Assembly (NCBI GenBank): GCA_019694975.1 | Contig: JAIBAY010000005.1 | Location: 62,001-126,000, forward strand | Direction of reading: 5' to 3' | DNA: 64,000 bases | Source of the DNA: Chitinophagales bacterium | GTDB lineage: Bacteria > Bacteroidota > Bacteroidia > Chitinophagales > UBA10324 | Shown: positions 1-10,246 of the stretch, piece by piece | How positions within the stretch are numbered: the stretch's first letter is position 1 | How the letters are laid out: each line of letters starts with the position of its first letter | Position numbers and translations under genes: made by a program | Notes under the pieces: model-generated | What the model was told of the DNA's origin: nothing | What the model saw: only the letters and a program-made list of their open reading frames with translations | Databases searched by the model: none

Positions 1-2
1 GA

Positions 3-212
3 GAGGGCTGCCCACTCAATAATAAAACAGATAACAGGAAAAAGTGCCGTAGCTTCATGTGCGTAAAATTAGCAGAAAAAGAATTGAAGTTGACGGTTGG
101 TAAGCAACGGAACTGTCAGGATTGTGTAGAAATGATTGCGTATAGAAAGCAGGCTCCGTTCTCGATGGATAACCACCGAAATAAAAATACAAAGACATTC
201 ACCTTCATCTGA
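3..212 (+). other. Possible 3' end of an unknown gene cut by the left edge
   Basis: One forward frame stays open from base 3 to a TGA at 210-212, giving about 69 residues with five cysteines and many lysines and arginines. It could be the C-terminus of a gene that begins outside the window, or chance. I do not recognise the sequence. The rest of 213-435 shows no gene; it holds only the likely typA promoter. Confidence 0.2.
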
Positions 213-403
213 ATAGGTGATGTTGACGAGGTGACAGTCGTGTCCAGCAGTGTTTCAAAAAACTTGAAGTGTAATCTAAGCTCATGCTATCAATCAAAAC
301 AATATGGAAAGCCGTATAACAGCGCGGAGCTACAAGACTTTGATCCGGGATACACAATGCCTGCAGATTTTACCGCGCCCTTCTTATTGCCGATTTATAA
401 AGC

Positions 404-411
404 TATCTTTG
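404..411 (+). promoter_or_regulatory. Candidate -7 promoter element of typA
   Basis: TATCTTTG matches the Bacteroidota -7 consensus TAnnTTTG and lies 24 bases before the typA ATG. A TTG at 387-389 is a poor, too-close candidate for the -33 element. The call rests on motif and position only. Confidence 0.4.
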
Positions 412-435
412 CGCCTCCAAATTTCAGCCTGAAGC

Positions 436-2250
436 ATGCCATCCATCAGAAATATTGCCATAATTGCCCATGTCGATCATGGAAAGACAACCTTAGTTGA
501 CAAAATCCTTCATCAATCCAATCTCTTTCGTGATAACCAGGAAACCGGTGACCTTATCTTAGACAGCAATCCGCTGGAACGTGAACGTGGTATCACTATT
601 CTTGCCAAAAATGTATCGGTACGTTACGGCGATACAAAAATCAATATCATCGACACACCCGGCCACGCCGATTTCGGAGGCGAGGTAGAACGTGTGCTGA
701 ATATGGCTGATGGCGTCTTATTGCTGGTAGATGCGTTTGAAGGTGCCATGCCTCAAACCCGATTTGTTTTACAAAAAGCGCTGGAGCTTGGCAAAAAAGC
801 TATTGTAGTAATCAACAAAGTAGATAAACCCAACTGTCACCCGGATGTGGTGCATGAACAGGTGTTTGAATTATTCTTCAACCTGAATGCGACGGAAGAA
901 CAGCTCAATTTTCCAACCATGTATGGATCATCCAAACAAGGCTGGATGAGCGATGACTGGCAGAAACCGACTGATAACCTCATACCGCTTTTTGAAACCA
1001 TCATTAATTATTTTCCGGAGGCACCTGCACTGGAAGGTACGCCACAGATGCAGATTACTTCACTTGATTATTCTTCCTTTACCGGCAGGATAGCCATTGG
1101 CCGTTTGCTGAGAGGTATCCTTAAAGAAGGCATGCCCGTAAGCCTGGTGAAGCGTGATGGGAAAGTGCTGAAATCACGTATTAAAGAGCTCTATACTTTT
1201 GAAGGATTAGGAAGAAAACGTGTGACGGAAGTGGTATCAGGAGATATCTGCGCCATCTTTGGCATTGAAGATTTTGAGATCGGTGATACCGTCGCTGATT
1301 TTGAAAACCCGGAAGGGCTGAAACCTATCGCCATTGATGAACCTACCATCAATATGTTGTTTACGATAAACAACTCCCCTTTCTTCGGCAAAGAAGGAAA
1401 ACTGGTAACATCGCAGCGTGTGCGGGAACGGCTGGAGAAAGAGACCGAAAAAAACCTGGCTTTGCGGCTCGAAGACACAGAGTCGCCGGATGCCATTCTC
1501 GTTTATGGCCGTGGCATTTTACACTTGTCTATCCTGATTGAAACCATGCGTCGGGAAGGTTATGAGCTACAGGTCGGACAACCTAAAGTTATTGTGAAGC
1601 ATATTGATGGTGTAAAGTGTGAACCGGTGGAAGTATTGACAGTCAATGTTCCGCAGGAATTTGCGGGAAAGGTGATTGAGCTGGTTTCTGCAAGAAAAGG
1701 GGAAATGACGATTATGGAACCGAAGGGTGACGTACAACACCTTGAGTTCAATATACCATCGCGCGGCCTTGTCGGATTGCGCAATAACATGCTGACGGCA
1801 ACAGCAGGCGAAGCTATCATGGCCCATCGCTTTAAGGCATTTGAACCCTGGAAGGGCAATATTCCCGGCCGGAATAATGGCGTTTTGATTGCTCTCGAAA
1901 AAGGAACAGCCACCGCATATTCGATTGATGCCCTGCAGGACCGCGGTACTTTTTTTGTTGCACCGGGAGAAGATATTTATGGCGGGCAGATTATCGGAGA
2001 GCACATTCGTCCGGGAGATCTTGTGATCAACGTGGTAAAGACCAAGAAACTGACCAATATGCGCGCCTCAGGCACTGATGAAGCGGTCCGCATTGCACCC
2101 AAAATTCATTTTTCACTGGAGGAGGCGCTTGAATTTATACAGGAAGATGAATTTGTGGAAATCACGCCGAAATCTATTCGCATGCGAAAAATTATGCTGG
2201 ATCACAATGAACGTGCAAGAAAGTCGAAGGAATTAGTTGCCATTGCATGA
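436..2250 (+). CDS. typA: Ribosome-associated translational GTPase BipA/TypA
   Basis: A 604-residue protein of the usual BipA length. The P-loop AHVDHGKT is at residues 11-18, followed by the switch [10 protein letters not shown] motif near 73 and NKVDKP near 127-132, which recognises guanine. The EF-G-like domains and the BipA-specific C-terminal domain follow. BipA binds 70S ribosomes and helps 50S assembly and stress or cold adaptation. The ATG at 436 starts directly at the GTPase domain. An overlapping frame from 231 to 500 is not coding. It appears monocistronic; the next gene is convergent. Confidence 0.97.
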   Translation: MPSIRNIAIIAHVDHGKTTLVDKILHQSNLFRDNQETGDLILDSNPLERERGITILAKNVSVRYGDTKINIIDTPGHADFGGEVERVLNMADGVLLLVDAFEGAMPQTRFVLQKALELGKKAIVVINKVDKPNCHPDVVHEQVFELFFNLNATEEQLNFPTMYGSSKQGWMSDDWQKPTDNLIPLFETIINYFPEAPALEGTPQMQITSLDYSSFTGRIAIGRLLRGILKEGMPVSLVKRDGKVLKSRIKELYTFEGLGRKRVTEVVSGDICAIFGIEDFEIGDTVADFENPEGLKPIAIDEPTINMLFTINNSPFFGKEGKLVTSQRVRERLEKETEKNLALRLEDTESPDAILVYGRGILHLSILIETMRREGYELQVGQPKVIVKHIDGVKCEPVEVLTVNVPQEFAGKVIELVSARKGEMTIMEPKGDVQHLEFNIPSRGLVGLRNNMLTATAGEAIMAHRFKAFEPWKGNIPGRNNGVLIALEKGTATAYSIDALQDRGTFFVAPGEDIYGGQIIGEHIRPGDLVINVVKTKKLTNMRASGTDEAVRIAPKIHFSLEEALEFIQEDEFVEITPKSIRMRKIMLDHNERARKSKELVAIA

Positions 2251-2403
2251 AGCCATCTGTGTGACCGGTACGCTTCATAAAGTATACTGACTGAAAAAGA
2301 ATTCCGCCTGACAGAAGGAAACTCAATATGAATATATCACCGACTGTTCATCTGTCAGCATATTCGTGAAGTGGAATGGTGTTGGAGCATGCTGCCGGTG
2401 CTA

Positions 2404-3978
2404 TCAATACACGCCTGCTCTTCCTTCTTTATTCAACACTTGAACAGTACGACGGTAAAAAGCATTGGCGCGGCTTGCTGTGTCGCCAATGCATACAACG
2501 CCTAATTTTCCGTAGCGCGAAAGCGCACCCATGAGGTGGAACATCACACCTTGCTGCAGGCTGCCATCATATTGAAGACGGTTGGTGATAGCGATATCCA
2601 TCAGGTCATGTGGAGTAAGGCCTGCATATTTTTCGCTGCTCAGATTATCAGAGCTGAAATAATAACGCGGCTGACCATTAGCCGTAAGATACATGCCCGT
2701 ATCAACATTATAATTGCCGACGGTTAAGCCCTGCAACATCAGAAACGGATGCGTGGTGCCACCTTTGCGCAAGTTCAGTTCGAGTGCGTGATGGTTCCAT
2801 CCTGTTTCCGTTTTCACAGAAATAAAATCAGCACCAAAACGCCCGACAACACCGTAATCCTTCAATTTATCGCCAATTAGTTTTCCCATCCATCCTATTT
2901 CCCTTGCATAGCCGGGACTTGCCGGGAAATTGGCGCCAATAAAAATCTGTCCGTTATCCCCACTTAGCAACTGATCATGTGTTGAGAGCACTTCTACATC
3001 ACCCAGCGGATTAATGCGGCATTGCACTGAAGGCGATTTTTTTATCTCGCCGGGAATAAACTCTTCCGCAACACCTTTCATCATCCTGAACTTCTCGATG
3101 AATCCTTCATACGATAAATCGGAAGCCACAATTTCAGTTCGCTTCCTCAGGTTATTGCGTATAAAACCTCTCAGGCTGGAAGTAGTCACATAATCTTCAA
3201 AAGAAAATACGGCGTTTCCTTCCCCAGAAAAACCTTCATTCAGTTTTATCACCGCTTTTTTCAGTGACAGATCCCTTCTCTTCAGATGTTCAAGGGCATC
3301 TACAATATCCGTTTCATCCTGCAGGTCTTCAAAGCCATCCGGTACCGGAATGCCGCATTCTTTGAATATCCGCCTGCTGCCGCTTTTGGTACCATGATGC
3401 AGGAGATCCGGGTCGCAGCCATAAATGGGTAAACCCAGCTGTACGGCTAAGGTGCGTTCCAGCTCAGTCATATTGAAACAGGCAATATGCGCCAGGTGTC
3501 CTCCGTAGATTTTGCTTTTTATGCGCTCAATCAACCGGGGCCGTTCCAGGATTTTCTGACTGAGTGATTTTGCACTGTCATCAAAACAACTGAGCATCGT
3601 AAGCCGCTGTTGTGCATGGTAACCTGTAATGCCGGGAAGCAGGTGGAGATAATAATCAACGATTACCGGGTCGATGGGAACACTGGAAACATAAATGATA
3701 TGCGTGCGAGGCATCCTTAACAGCATCAGCAGGCACAGGAGCCGTTCTTCATAGTAGATATAGCCTTTTACCTTCGACAGGATTTCCTGGTCAACAGAAA
3801 GGCTCGGAATGATAACAATTGTTTTTTCCGCCAGGACATTCTGGAAGATATCTTCATATTCCCTGGCAAAATTTTGCTGCAGTACACGAAACAGGTTTCG
3901 CTCTTCATCAGATCCTGCTGTAGGATTCAGGAAATCGTGCTGCTGCATGCCCATCATGAAGGCGGAAACCTCGCTCAT
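2404..3978 (-). CDS. PGM1-like ATP-grasp peptide ligase
   Basis: A 524-residue protein that fits the PGM1 type of ATP-grasp enzyme, named after the pheganomycin peptide ligase. The N-terminal ~190 residues form a pre-ATP-grasp domain. The ATP-grasp core follows, with KKAVIKLNEGFSGEGN as the nucleotide-binding strand and ELNLRKGGTTHP as the Mg/ATP site. The C-terminal ~80 residues (GVMFHLMGAL, then IGDTASRANAFYRR) resemble the PGM1 C-terminal domain. Such enzymes join a carboxylate to an amine through an acyl-phosphate. No NRPS, precursor peptide or amino-acid-modifying gene is nearby, so the substrate is unknown. The next gene in the same direction (K+ channel) lies 86 bases upstream of this start. 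Confidence 0.75.
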   Translation of the reverse strand: MSEVSAFMMGMQQHDFLNPTAGSDEERNLFRVLQQNFAREYEDIFQNVLAEKTIVIIPSLSVDQEILSKVKGYIYYEERLLCLLMLLRMPRTHIIYVSSVPIDPVIVDYYLHLLPGITGYHAQQRLTMLSCFDDSAKSLSQKILERPRLIERIKSKIYGGHLAHIACFNMTELERTLAVQLGLPIYGCDPDLLHHGTKSGSRRIFKECGIPVPDGFEDLQDETDIVDALEHLKRRDLSLKKAVIKLNEGFSGEGNAVFSFEDYVTTSSLRGFIRNNLRKRTEIVASDLSYEGFIEKFRMMKGVAEEFIPGEIKKSPSVQCRINPLGDVEVLSTHDQLLSGDNGQIFIGANFPASPGYAREIGWMGKLIGDKLKDYGVVGRFGADFISVKTETGWNHHALELNLRKGGTTHPFLMLQGLTVGNYNVDTGMYLTANGQPRYYFSSDNLSSEKYAGLTPHDLMDIAITNRLQYDGSLQQGVMFHLMGALSRYGKLGVVCIGDTASRANAFYRRTVQVLNKEGRAGVY

Positions 3979-4064
3979 TCTGTGTCGGAATTAATATGCA
4001 AGTTAAGAAAGTAAGAAGTAACCATTGCAAACTATTCATAAATGAAACGTTAACTGCTCTTTCA

Positions 4065-5066
4065 TCATTGCCGGAGCAGCTGCTGCATTTGATTAAGTTG
4101 CGTGCGCGAGCCCATCGTTATCAGCCGGTCGCCAGTAGCAACTTCAGCGGCCGGTGATGGATTCAGAATGTAATCACCTGTCCTGTTTTTTATTCCCAGC
4201 ACTGTAGCACCGGTACTTTTCCAACCGTCAATGTCTGACAAAAGGCAACTGCGCGATACCAGCAGTTCAGCCACCTGGAAGTTATCGGTATTCTGCGTGG
4301 AGAGATAATCCAGGAATTCCTTCACATCCGGATTGACCACTAAGGTTGCCATGTGTGTACCACCAATCTTATCCGGCATTATCACATTGGTAGCGCCTGC
4401 TATTTTCATTTTGTTTACGGAAGAATCGCCGGAAGCCCTTGCAATTATCTTCAGCGCCGGATTGAGCGCATGTGCTGTGAGAACAATAAAAACATTATCG
4501 GCATCATTGGGCAGTGTGATGATTAAAGCCTGCGCCTTCATGATACCGGCATCCTGCAATACCTGATCAATGGTGGCATCACCCAACAGGTAATGGTCAG
4601 CAATGGCAGCTGCACTTTCCATCTGTTCCTCATTCTTCTCGATCACCACCACCGGCATGTGCCTCATCTGCAGCACTTCCATTGCCGACTGCCCATTGCG
4701 GCCATAACCGCACAGTATGACATGGTTTTCAAGTTGTTTGATTTTTTGTTTCATTTTATACAATTTATAGGTGCGCTGAAATTGCCCGTCCAACAGGTAA
4801 CGGGTTACGAAAGCTACTGACAGTGATATTGCAAAGAAGGTAAATACAATCAGCAGGATGGTGAAAATCATCCCGTTTTCTGAAAGCGGGTGCACTTCTT
4901 CAAATCCCACGGTGCCGATCGTAATCACCGTCATATAGATTGCTTCGATGAATGAATAGCCTTCAATCATCATATAACCAACCGTTCCAAAAACCACCAT
5001 GCTCATAAATACCAGAAAGACTTCCAGCAACTTGAAAAACGGATGATTGATGAAACGGAATCTCAT
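4065..5066 (-). CDS. Two-TM potassium channel with RCK (TrkA-N/TrkA-C) domains
   Basis: A 333-residue inner-membrane channel subunit. TM1 is at about 9-32, the pore helix and filter at 36-58 and TM2 at 65-90. A cytoplasmic RCK-N Rossmann domain follows, with GYGRNG as nucleotide site, then an RCK-C domain (about 245-333). The arrangement is that of MthK-type ligand-gated K+ channels. The filter reads TVGFE where TVGYG is standard: Phe for Tyr is common, but Glu for the last Gly is unusual. It may still conduct K+, or differ in selectivity or gating. Confidence 0.9.
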   Translation of the reverse strand: MRFRFINHPFFKLLEVFLVFMSMVVFGTVGYMMIEGYSFIEAIYMTVITIGTVGFEEVHPLSENGMIFTILLIVFTFFAISLSVAFVTRYLLDGQFQRTYKLYKMKQKIKQLENHVILCGYGRNGQSAMEVLQMRHMPVVVIEKNEEQMESAAAIADHYLLGDATIDQVLQDAGIMKAQALIITLPNDADNVFIVLTAHALNPALKIIARASGDSSVNKMKIAGATNVIMPDKIGGTHMATLVVNPDVKEFLDYLSTQNTDNFQVAELLVSRSCLLSDIDGWKSTGATVLGIKNRTGDYILNPSPAAEVATGDRLITMGSRTQLNQMQQLLRQ

Positions 5067-5214
5067 AGCGGTATCAGCAGCCTGCGGGCAATATCATGTA
5101 TTTCGCTGAATCATTTTATGATTTACAGCAGGAAATCACCAACTTTTTTTAATGAAGATTGGCTTAGTGAAACCACGAAATATTTCACTTCCACTTAGAT
5201 CCGGCTGCTGATTC

Positions 5215-6900
5215 TCAAAACTTCAGCCTTACACCTGCCATAGCCTGGAAACCATAGGTCGGATAGTTGAACCATGGAGTATTATTCGCTCCGAAAATAT
5301 TATTGAAAGCAAGCCAGCAGGAAATGTTCTTCTTATAATCATAACTTACCGAGATACTGGCATCAGCTCTTCCTTTCAGTTGCGTTGAGACACTGTCGGA
5401 AGGCATCTTCGTGAATGCACCGCTGTTGGCAAACAAATCGAGTTTGGCTACTATTTTATCCTGGATATTGTAATTGAAGGCAAGATCGATCTTTGACTTT
5501 GGAAGCCCCCAGGGTTCATCATCAAAATCCAAATCATAAATATTTGTTTCGCCGCTCAGTAGCAAGCTAATCCTTTCTGATTGCCGGTAGCCGATTTCAG
5601 CATGTACATTAATGATATCGGCGTGATAATAATACAGTACTTCATAATAAGCAGGATTCAGGCTGTCTGGCAGATACAATGGAAGATTAGACTGCGAGCG
5701 CAACTCCGCTCCAACATTGTAGCTAATAAAGTTTCCATAACTGCCTTTAATGCCGGCATAACCTTTATTCACCTTTGTGAAATCCGGACTGCAATTACCA
5801 AGATATGGATTGACTGTAGTAAGTTCCGGCAATGTAACCGGATGCCACCCTCCTTCCCAACCGGCATAGGGAATCAGGTATTCGCCGATGAGTTTATATT
5901 CAGCATGAATACGCGGAAAAAATGTTACCTCCTTACCCAAAAGGCTAACATTCACACCAGCTTGCAGCATTAGGTTTTTCCATAACAACTGATAATACGG
6001 AACAACAGTCAACAGCGACTGTGCCGTATCCGTAACACTTACCAGTTTATGCTGAAGATGTTCGAAAGAGAGTTCCAGGCTGATTGCATGTATCTTCCGG
6101 AATGGCTTCTGCAACGATACATTGAAATTGAAATAGTCTTCCTTCTCGGTAAACAAGTAATCTGCATCCGACAATCCGTCAAAATGATGATACCTGAAAC
6201 CAAAACGGTAGTTCATCTTGTCTTTAGCGTTTTTTGTGTTGGCAAAGGCCAGCTCAACAGGAACTAAATTATAGGTACGTTTCAGCGATTGCTTCTCAAT
6301 GCTGCCGGTATCGGCTGCGGCAGCAGCATAGTTATAGTTCTTCCGGTGATCATAGCCGAATGATGCGCTTAATGCGGAACTTCCTACGTAGGCCGTTCCG
6401 AATATATTGCCACCGGTATGGCTGAAATCCTGGTAGTCAATCTTGCTGCCGTTTGAAGAAAGATGATGGAGATTTAGTCCATAGCTCAGGTTACCCGCCG
6501 CACCATTGTGCAGTTGCAGGTCAATCAATGGCGTAAGCTGCATGCCGAATCCTGCAGTCAGTATATTATTCTGCAGGGTGTCCGGTACAGCAGCCGGTAA
6601 CGACACTGCCCGAATTTCAGCAGGAGTGAAGGGGACTTCAATAAGATGAGATTTTACCTCGTAGCTAAGAACCGGCATGCTGGTATCAGCACCAACAGGT
6701 TCTGCCGCAAAATCAATCTTCTCGGCATCTGCGAGCAGCGGCTGATATGCTTTAACGATATCTACCTGCTCTGCAGCAATGTTGCCCTGCGCAAAAACAG
6801 GCGATGCATACAACAGCATAGAAGCAATGATGCAATACCAGCTGCTGTGAAGCGCTGTTTTCAACTTTGTTGGTACAACCTTATTTTGAGGCATCATCAT
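5215..6900 (-). CDS. Outer-membrane beta-barrel protein partnered with a TPR protein
   Basis: A 561-residue secreted protein with a cleavable signal peptide ending near residue 38 (SPVFAQ). A periplasmic segment of about 70 residues contains the VDIVKAYQPLLADAEKIDF motif. The rest is alternating aromatic beta-strands ending in an aromatic/Lys-Phe C-terminus, typical of outer-membrane barrels. There is no TonB plug domain. It starts 36 bases after the stop of the 1059-residue TPR gene, so the two are almost surely cotranscribed. Similar TPR/barrel pairs are, to my knowledge, common in Bacteroidota; their role is unclear to me. It is often labelled a TonB-dependent receptor, which I consider too specific. 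Confidence 0.7.
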   Translation of the reverse strand: MMMPQNKVVPTKLKTALHSSWYCIIASMLLYASPVFAQGNIAAEQVDIVKAYQPLLADAEKIDFAAEPVGADTSMPVLSYEVKSHLIEVPFTPAEIRAVSLPAAVPDTLQNNILTAGFGMQLTPLIDLQLHNGAAGNLSYGLNLHHLSSNGSKIDYQDFSHTGGNIFGTAYVGSSALSASFGYDHRKNYNYAAAAADTGSIEKQSLKRTYNLVPVELAFANTKNAKDKMNYRFGFRYHHFDGLSDADYLFTEKEDYFNFNVSLQKPFRKIHAISLELSFEHLQHKLVSVTDTAQSLLTVVPYYQLLWKNLMLQAGVNVSLLGKEVTFFPRIHAEYKLIGEYLIPYAGWEGGWHPVTLPELTTVNPYLGNCSPDFTKVNKGYAGIKGSYGNFISYNVGAELRSQSNLPLYLPDSLNPAYYEVLYYYHADIINVHAEIGYRQSERISLLLSGETNIYDLDFDDEPWGLPKSKIDLAFNYNIQDKIVAKLDLFANSGAFTKMPSDSVSTQLKGRADASISVSYDYKKNISCWLAFNNIFGANNTPWFNYPTYGFQAMAGVRLKF

Positions 6901-6936
6901 GCAATGGAAATAATTTTCGATGAGATCATTATTGTT

Positions 6937-9900
6937 TTATTTCAGATCCGAAGATGGAATGGAATCCAGCTCCATATCATTGTTTTCACCTTCAATCTTC
7001 AGCCTCGACTGTGCAGCTTCCTGCTCCGTTACTTTTGATAATTTCTCCCTGGCAACGGCCACAATTTCATCAGCACCTTTATAATTGTCGATGATGCTCT
7101 GCAAGGTGGATTTTGCCTGGAAATAATCACTGTCTGACTCGAATATGTCGGCGATCAACAGGTAAGATTTCGCAATCCAATAGTCATATCCGGGTTTTTG
7201 TTTTAATACTGCATAACATTGCTCTTCAGCTGCTTTTAGGTTACTTTGCCTGAAATAGATTTCCGCCATCCTGTAGCCTGCTTCGGCACCGATCAGCGAT
7301 TTTTCTTTCGACACGATGGAGTACTCCGCGAATGCTTTGGTGAGATCATGCTGCTCATCATAAACCTTGGCCAGGTAATAATGCGCCTCAACCAGGTCAG
7401 GCTGCCCTGCGCTTTCTGATGCTAACACCTGCTGTGCAGCAGCCTCCACATCGGTGTAACGGGCGAGGTAAAATGCACTGTACATCATTCCCTTTGATGC
7501 TTCTAACCGGTTGGTCTTGAACTCCGCGTTTTCATGCAATGCCTTATAATAGTTGTAAGCGCTGCCATAATCCTTCTTTTGCGTATAGCTGATACGAGCG
7601 GCATTCAGCAGTGATTTTTCGGTGAAGCGCGATGGTGACTGTGCCGTTACAAATGCGTAGTCACTCAGCGACGACTCATAATCTTCCTGCCTGAAGAGGC
7701 ACTCAGCCCGGTAAAAATGAGCATGCAATGCAAAAGCACCTGACGGAAAAGCACTGAGGTAGCTTGAAAATTCCCGTATAGCACCACTGCAGTCGTTTTT
7801 TGAGTATTTAATTTCAGCAGCCTGATACATCACCGAATCCTTTACGGCATCGGTAATGCTGATATTGGAAATACCCTTTACAAAATCAAGGTAACCCTGC
7901 GCATTGCCCTGCGCGGTAAAAATCTCTTTCACACCATTCAGTGCTTCATGGCCCTCCGGTGATTTTGGATATTTGTCAATCACCCATTTATATTCAGTAA
8001 GTGCATCCTCATCCCGGTCGAGGTTGTAATAGATCAACCCGAGCTTCAGATGTGCTTTACTGACATAGCTGCTCTTTGGATATTTCGTAATGATCTCACT
8101 AAAATTGGAGGCGGCATCCTGATAAGCCGGCACGGTCAGGTCGGTGGATGCAAGTTCAAAAAGTGCATCATCCATATAAATGCTTGATGGATAGCCATCG
8201 ATAAGGCTTTTAAGCGTAGTGAGTTTCTCGGCCGTTTTATTCTGCAGGCCCAGCATAATGGCCTGCTGATACAAAGCATAATCAGCACCCTGCATTTTGT
8301 TGGCAGAAACTTTCTTATATGACTCTTGCGCGGCCGTATAATTCTTCAGTACAAAATTACAATCAGCGCTTCTCAGCAAAGCATCAGCTTCCATTTTCCT
8401 GGCATCAGCATCCACTGAACCAGCCCTCGATTTCGCAACTTGTTGAAAGTAATCAAGGGCAGTGGCAAATTCACCTTGCTTCAGGTAACAATAGCCCAAT
8501 GTATAGCCGGCATTAACTGAAGATGCAGCGGGAGAAATAGAACCAGATGCCTGTTCCAGATCAATAAACTGCGATAGCGCAGCAATAGCATTCGGATAAT
8601 CCTTTTGTTTATAGTACGATTGCCCTTTCCAAAAATAAGCCGAAGCCTTCAGTGATGGATCCACCGGATTTTTGAGTGATTCATCAAGTGTGAGCATTGC
8701 CTCCGGATAGTTGCCGCTGTTATACAATTCAGTGGCATACGAGAAGGCTACTTTCTGGTATGCCTTACGCATTGAAGTGCTGCGGGTATCCATAGAACGC
8801 AGCACAGTAAGTGCTTCCTTATAGTTTTTGGTTGATAAAAACTCAAGCGAGAGCAATTCTTTAGCTTCCGGTATAAATGATGATTTTGGAAAGGCGGCGA
8901 TAAAATCCTGCAGCGCGTTGACTGCTACATCGTGATAGCTGAGCTGATACGATAATTTGGCAAACTGAAATGAAGCATTCTCTGTAATGAACAAATCATA
9001 TCTCATTTTGGATGCCTGCTCAAATGCCAGTCTTGCATTATTGAGTTCATCCGTCCTGATATAGCAATCTCCCAGCAGGTATAATGCATTTTGTCCTAAT
9101 GAATCATTGAATACATTCAGTTCTTTAAAACTGCTGATGGCATCCCGGAAATTTTTTGTCTTGTACTGGCAATAACCAACCTGGTAGATATCCGTTTTGG
9201 CCAGTTTGGCGGTAGCATTCATATAAGCAGCGAAGTAGGGCATTGCTTGCTCGTACTGCCCTTTTTCAAAAAAGGCTTTGCCGGTCAGTTGCTGCATTTC
9301 AGGTGCATATTGCAGGTTATCGGCACTATTGAAGCCCGCGGTGTAGCTGATGACTTCATCGTACTTTTTCTCGCTGAAATAAATATTAGCGATGTAATAT
9401 GGAACAATAGCATGATAGAGGGAAGATTTTTCCACTTCTTTAAATGCTGAGAGTGCATCCTTATAATTACCATCCTTGTATGCGATGTAACCATAGTAAT
9501 AGTTGGCCGGATAATAATAGGGCCCCTGTTGCCGGCGCACCTCATTGAACAAAGGCCCTGCTTTGTCGAAGTCTTTCTTGTAGAAATAGCTGAAGCCGGA
9601 CTGAAAGGTATATTCCGTTTTCTCCGTTTGGGTAAGGTCGGCAGGATCCACTTTCTTATACCAGGTGATGGCCTTATCATATTTCTTCTGATCAAAATAG
9701 AGGTCGGCCAGGTGAAAACAGGCGAGGCGCGTGGTAGTGTTTTCTTCGTTGTTGCTGATGAGATCGACAAACAGTTTCTCTGCGTCGGGATGCCCCAGGA
9801 TTTTGCTGCAGCGCGCATCGAAATATACTGCGTCGAGCAGCAGCAGGTGCTTGTTTGATACATCAGTCCGCTCCAATGCCGCAATGGCCAACCTCAGTTT

Positions 9901-10116
9901 CTCCTGTGCAGCGCCATACTTCTGCTGTTGAAAAAGCACAATGCCTTCCTTGTAGTCGATTGCCGGATCGGTGTAAACGTCCGTCTGTTGTGCAAAGGCA
10001 AACGGCGTCAAAAAGATAAACGCCGCCACTAAGATGAATAGCCTGCCGGTGGTTGTTCCCAAGATGATGATGCTTAACTGATAAATGGGTTTAAAAATCA
10101 TGCCTTCCATCAACAT
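6937..10116 (-). CDS. Large secreted tetratricopeptide-repeat protein
   Basis: A 1059-residue protein with an N-terminal signal or anchor segment (hydrophobic stretch ending FAFAQQ near residue 44). More than 20 TPR-like helical hairpins follow (for example YYFGYI/YKDGNYKDALSAF and ADLYFDQKKYDKAITWYKK). TPR arrays bind proteins, so a periplasmic scaffold working with the barrel encoded just downstream is the likely role. Three in-frame ATGs (10116, 10110, 10101) are possible starts; all leave the signal segment intact. About 130 bases separate it from the TonB-dependent receptor gene upstream, which could be part of the same transcript. Confidence 0.85.
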   Translation of the reverse strand: MLMEGMIFKPIYQLSIIILGTTTGRLFILVAAFIFLTPFAFAQQTDVYTDPAIDYKEGIVLFQQQKYGAAQEKLRLAIAALERTDVSNKHLLLLDAVYFDARCSKILGHPDAEKLFVDLISNNEENTTTRLACFHLADLYFDQKKYDKAITWYKKVDPADLTQTEKTEYTFQSGFSYFYKKDFDKAGPLFNEVRRQQGPYYYPANYYYGYIAYKDGNYKDALSAFKEVEKSSLYHAIVPYYIANIYFSEKKYDEVISYTAGFNSADNLQYAPEMQQLTGKAFFEKGQYEQAMPYFAAYMNATAKLAKTDIYQVGYCQYKTKNFRDAISSFKELNVFNDSLGQNALYLLGDCYIRTDELNNARLAFEQASKMRYDLFITENASFQFAKLSYQLSYHDVAVNALQDFIAAFPKSSFIPEAKELLSLEFLSTKNYKEALTVLRSMDTRSTSMRKAYQKVAFSYATELYNSGNYPEAMLTLDESLKNPVDPSLKASAYFWKGQSYYKQKDYPNAIAALSQFIDLEQASGSISPAASSVNAGYTLGYCYLKQGEFATALDYFQQVAKSRAGSVDADARKMEADALLRSADCNFVLKNYTAAQESYKKVSANKMQGADYALYQQAIMLGLQNKTAEKLTTLKSLIDGYPSSIYMDDALFELASTDLTVPAYQDAASNFSEIITKYPKSSYVSKAHLKLGLIYYNLDRDEDALTEYKWVIDKYPKSPEGHEALNGVKEIFTAQGNAQGYLDFVKGISNISITDAVKDSVMYQAAEIKYSKNDCSGAIREFSSYLSAFPSGAFALHAHFYRAECLFRQEDYESSLSDYAFVTAQSPSRFTEKSLLNAARISYTQKKDYGSAYNYYKALHENAEFKTNRLEASKGMMYSAFYLARYTDVEAAAQQVLASESAGQPDLVEAHYYLAKVYDEQHDLTKAFAEYSIVSKEKSLIGAEAGYRMAEIYFRQSNLKAAEEQCYAVLKQKPGYDYWIAKSYLLIADIFESDSDYFQAKSTLQSIIDNYKGADEIVAVAREKLSKVTEQEAAQSRLKIEGENNDMELDSIPSSDLK

Positions 10117-10246
10117 ATCGGGTGAATGTCATGAAATGATATGCACATCACATGCACCGACTGTACGAAGTTGATTACACTAACGGCTTAAGAGCACAGC
10201 AATGAACCTTGTGCATGAGTAGATAAAACGGATAGCGCCGGTTTGT

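Noticed and set aside
1567..2004. 145-codon minus-strand frame inside typA
   Set aside because: It lies wholly antisense to a clearly conserved GTPase gene and has no protein-like motif.
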